Source: Cohnella sp. GbtcB17
Lineage (GTDB): Bacteria > Bacillota > Bacilli > Paenibacillales > Paenibacillaceae
Assembly (NCBI RefSeq): GCF_019091135.1
Contig: NZ_JAGXJW010000050.1
Coordinates: forward strand, 1 to 64,000
DNA length: 64,000 nt
Reading direction: 5' to 3'
The notes under the pieces are model-generated. The model was given only the letters and a program-made list of their open reading frames with translations, did not search any database and was not told where the DNA came from. Below, one piece after another: positions 24,648-32,782 of this stretch; within the stretch, counting starts at the first letter, position 1; each line of letters begins with the position of its first letter. Both the position numbers and the translations under genes were made by a program.

Positions 24648-25847
24648 GTGACGGACCGCGCAGCGGACATCGTCGTCGCCGGGCATATCTGCCTGGATAT
24701 CATTCCGGCGCTGCCCTCGCATCCCGAAGGCTTAAGCCAACTGCTGGCGCCGGGCAAGCTGGTCGAGATCGGACCGGCAAGCCTGTCGACGGGCGGCGCC
24801 GTGGCGAACACGGGGCTCGCCCTGCGGCGGCTCGGCTTCGACGCGCGACTCATGGGCAAGATCGGGGACGACGCCTTCGGACGTTCGATCAAGGAATGTC
24901 TCGACGCCTACGGCGCCGGCGCGAGCGACGGAATGATCGTGTCGGCCGGCGAGAGCAGCTCCTACACGATCGTCATCAGCCCGCCGGGCATCGATCGCAT
25001 TTTCCTGCACGCGACGGGAACGAACGATACGTTCGCCGCTGCCGACGTTAGTTCGGAAGCGCTTGCGGGCACGCGGCTGCTCCACTTCGGCTACCCGCCG
25101 CTTATGCGCGGCATGTACGAGCGCGGCGGCGAGGAGCTTGTTCGTCTGCTTGCGCGAGCGAAGGAAGCCGGGGCGACCGTTTCGCTCGACATGGCTAGGC
25201 CCGATCCCGCGTCCGACGCCGGTCGAGCTGACTGGCCGGCGATTCTCGCCCGGGCGCTGCCGCATGTCGACGTGTTTCTGCCGAGCCTGGAGGAAATTTT
25301 GTTTATGCTTCGGCCGGACACGTACCGGGAACTGTCCGCGCGCAGCGGCGGCGAGGAACTGCTCGGGCTGGCGGACGGCGCGCTGCTGTTTTCGCTGGGC
25401 GAGGAGCTGCTCAGGCTTGGCGTCGCGGTGGCCGGCATCAAGCTCGGCGAGCACGGACTGTACGTCCGCACGACGGCGGATGCCGCGCGTCTTGCGGCGA
25501 TGGGCGCCTGCGCGCCGGGTGCGGACGCGATCGGCGGCTGGCTGGCGCGCGAGCTGCTCGCGCCGTGCTTCGCGGTCGACGTCGAAGGCACGACGGGCGC
25601 CGGCGACTGCACGATCGCGGGGCTGCTCGGCGGGCTCGCGAGCGGCCTGACGCTCGAGCGCGCGCTGCTTAGCGCCGTGGGCACGGGCGCCTGCAACGTC
25701 GAGCGCGCCGACGCCGTCAGCGGCATCCCGCGCTGGGCGGATCTGCAGCGCCGCATCGACGCCGGCTGGCGCCAGCGGACGCCGGTCCTGGCGCTGCCAG
25801 GCTGGACGCGGCTCGAGGACAGCGGGCTGTGGACCGGCGGGCGCTAG
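24648..25847 (+). CDS. PfkB-family carbohydrate kinase
   Basis: A 399-residue ribokinase-like kinase starting at GTG with GGGAGG seven bases upstream, two bases after the previous gene. Signatures are VVAGHICLDIIPALPS, the glycine-rich STGGAVANTGLALRRLG, and the C-terminal GTTGAGDCTIAG with the catalytic Asp. It is about 70 residues longer than typical PfkB proteins owing to an insertion around residues 210-290. It would phosphorylate the sugar before aldol cleavage. It ends the aldolase-dehydrogenase-kinase operon and is followed by a repeat array. Confidence 0.9.
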   Translation: MTDRAADIVVAGHICLDIIPALPSHPEGLSQLLAPGKLVEIGPASLSTGGAVANTGLALRRLGFDARLMGKIGDDAFGRSIKECLDAYGAGASDGMIVSAGESSSYTIVISPPGIDRIFLHATGTNDTFAAADVSSEALAGTRLLHFGYPPLMRGMYERGGEELVRLLARAKEAGATVSLDMARPDPASDAGRADWPAILARALPHVDVFLPSLEEILFMLRPDTYRELSARSGGEELLGLADGALLFSLGEELLRLGVAVAGIKLGEHGLYVRTTADAARLAAMGACAPGADAIGGWLARELLAPCFAVDVEGTTGAGDCTIAGLLGGLASGLTLERALLSAVGTGACNVERADAVSGIPRWADLQRRIDAGWRQRTPVLALPGWTRLEDSGLWTGGR

Positions 25848-25883
25848 GCGGCGCAGCGCTGTAGGGGCAGGGGGCTGGCTCGG

Positions 25884-25905
25884 GATAAGCGCGAATGCGC
25901 TTATC
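25884..25905. repeat. Solo palindrome resembling the array D core
   Basis: GATAAGCGC (25884-25892) and GCGCTTATC (25897-25905) form a perfect 9-bp inverted repeat. The sequence to 25910 closely matches the repeated core of the array at 35.4-35.9 kb (AAATGCGCTTATCGGC). No T-run follows. Confidence 0.7.
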
Positions 25906-25914
25906 GGCCGATCA

Positions 25915-26262
25915 TCGGTCGAGTTATGCGATTTTATCGCACAACTGGGGTCGCGCAGCCGGGCATCGGCCGAGTTATGCGATTGTATCGCACAACTGGT
26001 GCGGCTCAGCCGGGCATCTGCCGAGTTATGCGATTTTATCGCACAACTCGCGCCGCGCAGCCGGGCATCGGTCGAGTTATGCGATTGTATCGCACAACTC
26101 GCGCCGCGCAGCTAGACATCGGTCGAGTTATGCGATTTTATCGCACAACTCGCGCCGCACAGCCGGGCATCAGCCGAGTTATGCGATTGTATCGCACAAC
26201 TAGCCCTCACAACGCGCGTTCTGCCGGAGTTACACGGTTTCGCCGCACAACTGGCACTCGCA
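25915..26262. repeat. Tandem array B: seven 51-bp units
   Basis: Cores start at 25923, 25974, 26025, 26076, 26127, 26178 and (degenerate) 26229, always exactly 51 bp apart. The core has arms GTTATGCGAT and ATCGCACAAC around TTT or TGT. The linkers are GC-rich (TCGCGCCGCGCAGCCGGG). The array lies between the kinase gene and the isomerase gene on the same strand. The open frames across it arise because 51 is a multiple of three; I see no start site or codon bias that would make them genes. Confidence 0.92.
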
Positions 26263-26379
26263 GCCTCATCTAACCGAGATAAGGTGCAAATGCTCATATT
26301 GGCAGGCACCGGTATCCGACTAGCTATCCCATACCGCAACGCATAAACTGACAAACAATTCCAGAGAGGAGCGATACCG

Positions 26380-26931
26380 ATGAGCATCAGACGCAGCGAG
26401 ATTCGCGAAGCGCAGCGGAGCACCGACGAACTTTTTCGCAGGGCTGGCATCGTGCTGACGGAGGAGGAGCGCGCCGGCATCGAAGTGGCGGGCTTCGGGC
26501 TTGGGGAGCTGGAGACGGAGGGGCTCGAGCTTGTTACCTACGTTAACACGGACCGCTATTGCGCGAAGGAGCTCGCTCTTTTCCCCTATCAGACCTGTCC
26601 TGAGCATCTGCATCCCGACGTCGGCGGTGAAACCGGCAAGATGGAGACGTTCCGCTGCCGCTGGGGGCTCGTCTATTTGTACGTTGAAGGCGAGCCAGTA
26701 GCGGAAGTAAAGGCGCGAATTCCCGAGCGAAGCGCGGCGCACTACACCGTGCGGCACGAGATTGTGCTGACTCCGGGCGAGCAATATACGATACCGCCGA
26801 ATACGAAGCACTGGTTCCAGGGCGGGCCGGAAGGCGCGATCGTATCCGAATTTTCCAGCACGAGCCGCGACGAGTTCGACGTGTTCACCGACCCGGCCGT
26901 CGTCCGGATCCCGCCGATCGTCGAAGATTAA
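26380..26931 (+). CDS. D-lyxose/D-mannose-type ketol-isomerase, cupin fold
   Basis: A 183-residue cupin with GAGAGGAG upstream. It resembles D-lyxose isomerases such as the YdaE type: PYQTCPEHLHPDVGGETGKM supplies two His and a Glu as metal ligands, and PPNTKHWFQGG supplies a third His. These enzymes interconvert D-lyxose and D-xylulose or D-mannose and D-fructose using Mn2+. It is separated from the kinase operon by the repeat array but shares its direction. It is followed by the DUF4432 and DeoR genes, so it is likely part of the same sugar pathway. Confidence 0.85.
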   Translation: MSIRRSEIREAQRSTDELFRRAGIVLTEEERAGIEVAGFGLGELETEGLELVTYVNTDRYCAKELALFPYQTCPEHLHPDVGGETGKMETFRCRWGLVYLYVEGEPVAEVKARIPERSAAHYTVRHEIVLTPGEQYTIPPNTKHWFQGGPEGAIVSEFSSTSRDEFDVFTDPAVVRIPPIVED

Positions 26932-27009
26932 GGGAGAGGGCTTGCCTGGTGAAAGAAAGACTTGGCGGTTAGCGGCATTACGAGTAGATGAGGAAGCGGA
27001 GGCGGTCAA

Positions 27010-28065
27010 ATGCGACTGTACGGCAAGGATTGGACGCGTCGCGAGATCGAAGCCCGCGTCGGCCGCATGAGCCAGATCGGCGGCGTGCGGCGCATGACGC
27101 TGTCGGAGGGCAAGGAAGCGGGCGTCGAGCTGGTTCGCGTGACGACCGGCGCGGGACTGACGCTGGACATCGTGCCGTCCAAGGGGCTCGACATCTCGCG
27201 GGCGGAGCTGTGGGGCGCGCCGCTGTCGTGGCAGTCCGCGGCGGGCGACGCGCATCCGTCCTACTATGAAGCCTCCGGCAGGGGCTGGCTGCGAACCGCG
27301 TCGGGCGGCCTGCTTATGACGTGCGGCCTGACGCATGCGGGCTCGCCCTCGGAGACGCCTGACGGACCGCAAGGAATGCACGGCCGGGCGCATCATACGC
27401 CTGCCTCGCAGGTGTCCGCGCGAGAGGAATGGGCCGGCGACGAGCTCGTCTGGCGCGTTGAAGGGACGATTGAGGAAAACGCGCTGTTCGGCGCCAACCT
27501 CACGCTGCGCCGCCGAGTATCGGGCAAGCTCGGCGACAACTCGTTTCGCATCGAAGACCGCGTGGAAAATGTGGGCTTTTCCCCGTCTCCCCATATGATG
27601 CTGTACCACTTCAATTTCGGATTCCCGCTGCTGGACGAGCGGACTGCGCTGACTTTACCGCCAGCGATCTCCTCGGAGCTCGGCGGTGCGGGCACGGAAG
27701 CGGACTGCGTCGGCTGGGAACGACCCGATCCGAGCGCCGCGGAGCGCGTTTTTTATCACGAGCTGAACGACCGCGAAGGGATGGCCGAAGCCTGCCTGCG
27801 CCAACCGGCCTTTCCTGCGGGACCTAGGGCCGCTGACGTATCGGTCCGGCTGCGCTGGTCCGCGGACACGCTGCCCCGGCTCGTGCAGTGGCGCATGCCG
27901 GGCGCCGGCGCGCACGTGCTCGGGCTTGAGCCCGCCAACTGCCGGGTCGAGGGCTACGAAGCGGAGGTTCGCGAAGGCAGGCTGGTCATGCTCGCGCCGG
28001 GCGAGAGCGTGACGCATCGGCTGGAGTTGAAAATCGAGGCCGAACGAGCGATGATAGAGGAATAA
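27010..28065 (+). CDS. DUF4432 family aldose-1-epimerase-like protein
   Basis: A 351-residue protein of the galactose-mutarotase fold, with GGAGGC before the ATG. Characteristic segments are TLDIVPSKGLDISRAELWG near the N terminus, GLLMTCGLTHAGSPSE, and MHGRAHHTPASQ, whose His residues are likely catalytic. The C terminus includes VLGLEPANCRVEG. Members are thought to interconvert sugar anomers or act on related substrates in the cytoplasm. It lies between the isomerase and DeoR genes and probably feeds the correct anomer to the isomerase; this is inference. Confidence 0.85.
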   Translation: MRLYGKDWTRREIEARVGRMSQIGGVRRMTLSEGKEAGVELVRVTTGAGLTLDIVPSKGLDISRAELWGAPLSWQSAAGDAHPSYYEASGRGWLRTASGGLLMTCGLTHAGSPSETPDGPQGMHGRAHHTPASQVSAREEWAGDELVWRVEGTIEENALFGANLTLRRRVSGKLGDNSFRIEDRVENVGFSPSPHMMLYHFNFGFPLLDERTALTLPPAISSELGGAGTEADCVGWERPDPSAAERVFYHELNDREGMAEACLRQPAFPAGPRAADVSVRLRWSADTLPRLVQWRMPGAGAHVLGLEPANCRVEGYEAEVREGRLVMLAPGESVTHRLELKIEAERAMIEE

Positions 28066-28103
28066 AGAGGGACGCGCACGGCGGACGGGAGGAGCGGCGG
28101 CAG

Positions 28104-28871
28104 ATGATTCACAATCAGGCGGACTGGAACGCGAGGCAGCGTCAGATCCACGAGGAGATCGCGCAGAGCGGAGAGGTCCGCATCTCGGAGCTGAGCGAGA
28201 GGCATGGCGTGACCGAGATGACGATTCGGCGCGATCTGGAGAAGCTTGAGGAAGGCGGCAGCGTCCGGCGCACGTTCGGCGGGGCGATCTACGTCTACCG
28301 CGACGTTGCGCTGCAGGACCGCACCGGCCTGTACACGGACGAGAAGGCGCGGATCGGCCGGCACGCGGCTGCGCTGATCGCCCCCGGCGAGTCCGTGTTT
28401 CTCGACGGCGGCACGACGACGCTGCAGATCGCGCGCGCGATGAGATCCGGACAGCAAATCACGGTCATGACCAACGCGCTGAACATCGCGGCCGAGTTGG
28501 CGTCCAAGCAGATTCCGACGATCATGACCGGCGGCATGCTGCTCGAGTCCACGCATTCGCTCGTCGGTCCGATCGCCGCCCAGAGCCTGTCCGGGATGGC
28601 GTTCGACCGCGCGTTTCTCGGCGCGACGGGGCTGAGCGAAGAACACGGCTTCAGCAACTCCAACCTGTACGAGGCCGAGATCAAACGCATCGCGATACGA
28701 CAGGCGAAGGAGACGACGATTGTGCTCGACCGCACCAAGTTCGGCGCGCGCGTGCTCGTATCGTTCGCCGGGCTCGCTGACGTCGATCGCATCGTCACCG
28801 ATCATCCGCCGGACGGCGAGCTCGCGCGGGCTTGCGCGGAGGCGGGCGTTCGGGTCGATGCGGCCGAGTGA
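28104..28871 (+). CDS. DeoR/GlpR-family regulator of sugar catabolism
   Basis: A 255-residue repressor-type protein with GGAGG upstream. Residues 20-65 form the DeoR helix-turn-helix (RISELSERHGVTEMTIRRDL). The C-terminal sensor has the phosphosugar-binding pattern of the family: FLDGGTTTLQIA, VMTNALNIAAELA, and later DRTKFG. Regulators of this type usually respond to a sugar phosphate made by the genes they control. It is the last gene of the isomerase unit and is the best candidate to control it and the aldolase operon. Confidence 0.93.
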   Translation: MIHNQADWNARQRQIHEEIAQSGEVRISELSERHGVTEMTIRRDLEKLEEGGSVRRTFGGAIYVYRDVALQDRTGLYTDEKARIGRHAAALIAPGESVFLDGGTTTLQIARAMRSGQQITVMTNALNIAAELASKQIPTIMTGGMLLESTHSLVGPIAAQSLSGMAFDRAFLGATGLSEEHGFSNSNLYEAEIKRIAIRQAKETTIVLDRTKFGARVLVSFAGLADVDRIVTDHPPDGELARACAEAGVRVDAAE

Positions 28872-28948
28872 GCGCAGCGGATTCCTTTTCGCAGATATAG
28901 CAATCGAGAAGAAATGCGCGGCTGCTCGCCATGGTAATATGACGTTAG

Positions 28949-28963
28949 TGTCCGATTCGGACA
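28949..28963. promoter_or_regulatory. Perfect 15-bp palindrome upstream of VOC gene
   Basis: TGTCCGATTCGGACA is a perfect 7+1+7 palindrome ending 24 bases before the ATG at 28988. A TAATAT that could serve as -10 lies at 28935-28940. The position suits a repressor operator; the cognate regulator is unknown. Confidence 0.5.
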
Positions 28964-28987
28964 AAACGAAACCATGAGGTGACGACG

Positions 28988-29404
28988 ATGGCTTTTCAAA
29001 TTTCGCAAACGTTTCTCAACCTGCCGGTCAAGGATCTGAAGCGCTCCATCGCCTTCTTCGAAGCGCTCGGGTTCGCGTTCAACCCGCAATTCACCGACGA
29101 CAATGCCGCATGCCTGATCCTAAGCGATACCGCATTCGCGATGCTGCTGTCCGAGCCGTACTTTAAGACGTTTATCAAAAAGGACATCGCCGACGCGTCA
29201 AAAACGTCGGAGTTCATCATGGCCGTCTCCGTGAGCAGCAAGGAAGAAGTGCAGGAACTCGTCCGCAAGGCGCTGGCGTCCGGCGGCTCGGCTTCCAACG
29301 ATCCACAGGACCACGGCTTCATGTATACCGAGAGCTTCCAGGATCTGGACGGTCATCTGTGGGAAGTGTTCCACATGGATCCGACGTACGTACAGGAGTC
29401 CTGA
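28988..29404 (+). CDS. VOC (glyoxalase/bleomycin-resistance fold) protein
   Basis: A 138-residue protein. The ATG at 28988 has GAGGTG seven bases upstream; an in-frame GTG lies three codons earlier within that site. It has paired beta-alpha-beta modules: QTFLNLPVKDLKRSIAFFEA at the start and YTESFQDLDGHLWEVFHMDP at the end, with metal-ligand-like Glu and His. It belongs to the YaeR/YcbJ-like VOC group of predicted lactoylglutathione lyase relatives, with no defined substrate. A terminator follows at 29436. Confidence 0.85.
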   Translation: MAFQISQTFLNLPVKDLKRSIAFFEALGFAFNPQFTDDNAACLILSDTAFAMLLSEPYFKTFIKKDIADASKTSEFIMAVSVSSKEEVQELVRKALASGGSASNDPQDHGFMYTESFQDLDGHLWEVFHMDPTYVQES

Positions 29405-29435
29405 TCTCACAGACGCCGCCGAAGTCACCGTTAGC

Positions 29436-29474
29436 AGCCCGCTAACCCGTCCGCTGGGCGTGTAGCGGGCTTTT
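29436..29474 (+). terminator. Terminator after the VOC gene
   Basis: AGCCCGCTA (29436-29444) pairs perfectly with TAGCGGGCT (29463-29471), followed by TTTT. Confidence 0.8.
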
Positions 29475-29475
29475 C

Positions 29476-30074
29476 AGTCTCAACCAGCAACAAATCGTAC
29501 CTGCCCGCAGCCCCACGCGCCCGAGAAGTCTCGATCAGCAACAAATCGTACCTGCCCGCCGCCCCACGCGCCCGAGAAGTCTCGACCAGGAACAAATCAT
29601 GCCTGCCCGCAGCCCCACACGCGTCGAAAGTCTCAACCAGGAACAAATCGTGCCTCCCCGCCGCCTCACATACCCCGGAAGTCTCGGTCAGCAATAAATC
29701 GTACCTGCCCACAGCCCCACGCGCCCGAGAAGTCTCAATCAGCAACAAATCGTACCTGCCCGCAGCCTCACACGCCCGGGACGTCTCGACCAAGAACAAA
29801 TCATGCCTGCCCGCAGCCCCACGCGCCCGAGAAGTCTCGACCAGGAACAAATCGTGCCTGCCCGCCGCCTCACATGCCCCGGAAGTCTCAATCAGCAACA
29901 AATCGTACCTGCCCACAGCTCCACGCGCTCGGGAAGTCTCGACCGGGAACAAATCGTACCTGCACGCCGCACCAAACGCCCCGCAAGTCTCGACCAGGAA
30001 CAAATCATGCCTGCCCGCAGCCCCACGCGCCCGAGAAGTCTCAACCAGGAACAAATCGTGTATGCCCGCGGCCT
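29476..30074. repeat. Tandem array C: twelve 51-bp units
   Basis: The AGTCTC landmark occurs at 29476, 29527, 29578, 29629, 29680, 29731, 29782, 29833, 29884, 29935, 29986 and 30037, always exactly 51 bp apart. The best-conserved part, AACAAATCGTACCTGCCCGC, includes a dyad in some units (CAGGAAC and GTGCCTG around AAATC). The array lies between terminators of two convergent genes. The minus strand is open for 207 codons across it with a 17-residue repeat, but it starts beyond a terminator and lacks a ribosome site, so I do not call a gene. Confidence 0.93.
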
Positions 30075-30093
30075 GTCACATAAAAACCACGCC

Positions 30094-30120
30094 AAAAAGA
30101 CCGCCGGAAGCGGTCTTTTG
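30094..30120. terminator. Bidirectional terminator
   Basis: AAAAGACCGC and GCGGTCTTTT form a 10-bp stem with an A-run on one side and a T-run on the other. It ends transcription of the VOC gene on the minus strand. Confidence 0.82.
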
Positions 30121-30146
30121 GCTTGTGGTGCGTTCACATTGCGCGA

Positions 30147-30551
30147 TCAGCTCTGCTGCTGTTCCGTCGAAACCTGCCACTCGACGCCATACTTGTCCTG
30201 CAGCGCGCCGAACAGGGCGCCCCAGAATTGCTGCTTCAGCGGATCGTGGACCGTGCCGCCGGCGGCCAGCTTGTCGAATGCCGCGTGGGCTTCGTCGGGG
30301 GTATCGAACAGCAGGCTGAGCGCCGTGCCGTTGCCCCGTTCGATCTGCCGGCTCGGGCTGTCGGACATGAAGATCGTGATGCCGCCCGCGACCATGTGCA
30401 GGTGCATGATCTTCTCCTTCAGCGCTTCGGGCGTACCCGGCGCGTCGCCGAACGTCATGACGGAGAGGAGCTCGCCGCCGAGCGCGTCGACGTAGAACTG
30501 GGACTGAGACCTCGCGTCTTCAGAAAAAATGTAGGGAACCAATCTTGCCAC
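30147..30551 (-). CDS. PhnB-like VOC-family protein
   Basis: A 134-residue protein. I start it at the GTG at 30551, which has GGAGG nine bases upstream and begins VARLVPYIFSEDARSQSQFY; the longer frame has no ribosome site. It is typical of the PhnB/3-demethylubiquinone methyltransferase-like VOC group: ALGGELLSVMTFGDAPGTPE, HLHMVAGGITIFMSDS and FWGALFGALQDKYGVEW. Members are widespread and mostly of unknown function. It is divergent from the MFS gene at 30716. Confidence 0.85.
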   Translation of the reverse strand: MARLVPYIFSEDARSQSQFYVDALGGELLSVMTFGDAPGTPEALKEKIMHLHMVAGGITIFMSDSPSRQIERGNGTALSLLFDTPDEAHAAFDKLAAGGTVHDPLKQQFWGALFGALQDKYGVEWQVSTEQQQS

Positions 30552-30715
30552 GATTATCCGCCTCCTGAATTCATCATGCGTTTGCCGTTCTTTTATTATT
30601 CTATCATCCGAACGACCGGCCCACTTCTTTTCGATTGCTCTTTTGCCTGCTTTGAGGGACAATGTTGCTATTGTCCGGCTATCTTGTTATCGCATCATAC
30701 GGAGGTTTGTGCAAA

Positions 30716-31966
30716 TTGATTAAGCGCGCTTCGAAAATAAGCATGAACGAAATATGGCTGCTGTCGATCGTATTCGGCGGCTTCCTCGTATTCGGTTTGT
30801 CTGAAAACGTGAAAGGTCCCGCCATCCCGCGGATGCAGCTGGACTTCGGCTTGAACGAAGGCCAACTGGGCCTGATGCTAGCGCTGAACTCGCTCGGCTA
30901 TCTGGTCGCCTGTACCTTCACTTCTTATCTCGCCGACAAAGTCGGAATTAGGGCAACCAGTATCGCGGCGTTTGTGTCGATGACAGTGGGGGGCGTATTG
31001 ATCGGCGTCTCAAACGGCTTTCAAGCGCTGACTGCCTCGTACTTTTTTATGTATATCGGCAACGGCATGCTGGAGATCGCGCTTGCCATTCTCGCGGCGC
31101 GCATTTTCGTCAAGAATACGGGCTTCCTCATGAATCTCTCGCACTTTTTCTACGGCTTGAGCTCGATCGTCGCGCCGATCGTGGCCGCGTCGATGATGGG
31201 CTGGCGGCTGCCGGGCGGCGACGCGTTGGGATGGAGGGGCATGTATGTCATCGTGCTCATGCTGTCGCTGCTGCCGGTCATTCCGGCACTCCTTGGACGT
31301 CTCCCGGCCGAGCCGGCCCACGACGAGGCAGAGGAACGCATCTCCTACCGCAAGCTGCTGCGCGATCCCGTCGCTTGGCTGATCGTGCTTGTGCTTACCT
31401 CCGGCGTCATCTCGGAGCTGTCGATCGGGAGCTGGCTGGTAAACTTTTTGGAAAAAGCATACGATTGGAGCCCAACCGATGCATCGGGCATGCTGTCGGC
31501 CTTTTTCCTTTGCTTCACGCTTGCGAGGCTGTTGCTCGGACCGCTGACGGACCGTTTCGGCTACACGATGTCCATCATGGTCCTGTCGCTGAGCTCGGGC
31601 GTCTGCAGCATTGCGGCGCTGTTCGCGGGAGAGAGCGGCGCGATTCTGTTCGCCCTGGCGGGCGTCGGCATCGCACCGATCTATCCGACCGTGATGGCGC
31701 TGCTTGCCAAGCGTTATCCCCGCGGCACAGGAACGGCGATCACCTTCACCGTCACGCTGATGGGCATCGGCAGCGTGCTCGGCAATCTCGCGATCGGCGG
31801 CTTGATTGAAGGGGTTCGCGACTTGTACGCAGACAGGGGCGAAGAGGCGAGCGGGCTGCTCGGCCTGCAGGCGGGCTACGGGTTTATCGGGGCGATGGCG
31901 CTGCTGTGCGCAGCTGCGTGCCTTGTGCTTTATGCGTATTTGCGCAAAAGAGGGGAAAGGTACTAA
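30716..31966 (+). CDS. MFS transporter, fucose-permease-like group
   Basis: A 416-residue membrane protein with about 12 transmembrane segments. The TTG at 30716 lies ten bases after GGAGG and is my preferred start; the ATG at 30743 lacks a ribosome site. The MFS motif A appears as SYLADKVGIRATSIAAF after segment 2, and a second copy-like LLGPLTDRFGYTMS sits in the C-terminal half. The substrate is unknown; sugars are plausible from the overall similarity. It is followed six bases later by the TSUP gene, with which it probably forms an operon. Confidence 0.88.
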   Translation: MIKRASKISMNEIWLLSIVFGGFLVFGLSENVKGPAIPRMQLDFGLNEGQLGLMLALNSLGYLVACTFTSYLADKVGIRATSIAAFVSMTVGGVLIGVSNGFQALTASYFFMYIGNGMLEIALAILAARIFVKNTGFLMNLSHFFYGLSSIVAPIVAASMMGWRLPGGDALGWRGMYVIVLMLSLLPVIPALLGRLPAEPAHDEAEERISYRKLLRDPVAWLIVLVLTSGVISELSIGSWLVNFLEKAYDWSPTDASGMLSAFFLCFTLARLLLGPLTDRFGYTMSIMVLSLSSGVCSIAALFAGESGAILFALAGVGIAPIYPTVMALLAKRYPRGTGTAITFTVTLMGIGSVLGNLAIGGLIEGVRDLYADRGEEASGLLGLQAGYGFIGAMALLCAAACLVLYAYLRKRGERY

Positions 31967-31972
31967 GCCGCC

Positions 31973-32734
31973 ATGGATCATCTAAGTATCGGGATGCTGC
32001 TGCTCGTCGTTGTCGGCGGATTCGCGGCCGCCTTCGTCGACTCGGTCGTCGGCGGGGGCGGACTCATCTCGGTTCCCGTCCTGCTGACCGCCGGACTGCC
32101 GCCTGCGGCCGCGCTCGGCACCAACAAGCTGGCCGGCACGCTGTCGTCGCTCACCAGCACGCTGTCCTTTTTCGCGTCGGGCCATGTCGACATCCGCGCA
32201 GTGCGGGGGCTGATCCCGCTATCCTTGCTGGGGGCTGCGCTCGGCACGCTCACGCTTCGGCATGTGCCGTCCGGCTTCCTGAAGCCGATGGTCGTTGCGA
32301 TGCTGGCGGTCATCGCCGTATATACCCTGCTGCGAAGGGATTGGGGCGAACGGGCCGCCTTTGTCCGCTTTACCGCCGGTACCGCCTGGCTGACGGGCAT
32401 CGCCGCGTTCGTGCTCGGCTTCTACGACGGATTTTTCGGCCCGGGCACCGGGTCGTGTTTGATCTTTGCTTTTTTGCTGCTCGGCTTCGACTTCGTGAAG
32501 GCCGCCGGCAACGCCAAGGCGCTGAACTTCGCCAGCAATCTGGCGAGCCTGGCGACTTTCCTCGCACTCGGCTCCGTCCACTACGGCGTCGGGCTGATCA
32601 TGGGCGCGGCCATGGTCGCCGGCTCCTGGCTCGGCTCGCGCTTCGCGATCCGCCGCGGCCGCGCGTACATCAAACCACTGTTCCTCGTCGTCTGCGCCTT
32701 GCTGATCGGCAAGCAGGTGCTCGATTTGCTGTAA
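31973..32734 (+). CDS. TSUP-family (TauE/SafE) permease
   Basis: A 253-residue membrane protein with about seven to eight hydrophobic segments. The family signature is seen twice: AAFVDSVVGGGGLISVPVLL in the first half and FYDGFFGPGTGSCLIFAFLL in the second. TauE/SafE proteins export sulfite, sulfoacetate or other small sulfur anions, but many members are uncharacterised. It is translated six bases after the MFS gene. It is convergent with the stalk-domain gene, and no obvious terminator is present in the 48-base gap. Confidence 0.9.
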   Translation: MDHLSIGMLLLVVVGGFAAAFVDSVVGGGGLISVPVLLTAGLPPAAALGTNKLAGTLSSLTSTLSFFASGHVDIRAVRGLIPLSLLGAALGTLTLRHVPSGFLKPMVVAMLAVIAVYTLLRRDWGERAAFVRFTAGTAWLTGIAAFVLGFYDGFFGPGTGSCLIFAFLLLGFDFVKAAGNAKALNFASNLASLATFLALGSVHYGVGLIMGAAMVAGSWLGSRFAIRRGRAYIKPLFLVVCALLIGKQVLDLL

Positions 32735-32782
32735 ATGCATTCAGGCGCTTACCCGGTGGAATCCCGGTTTGCCGCATCGCAC

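Noticed and set aside
25895..26273. Possible CRISPR array at array B
   Set aside because: There are no unique spacers: the whole 51-bp unit including the linker is repeated, and no cas genes are near. The same holds for the other arrays.
29431..30054. 207-residue repeat protein on the minus strand
   Set aside because: It consists only of array C units, begins beyond a terminator and has no ribosome site; kept as a finding, not a gene.
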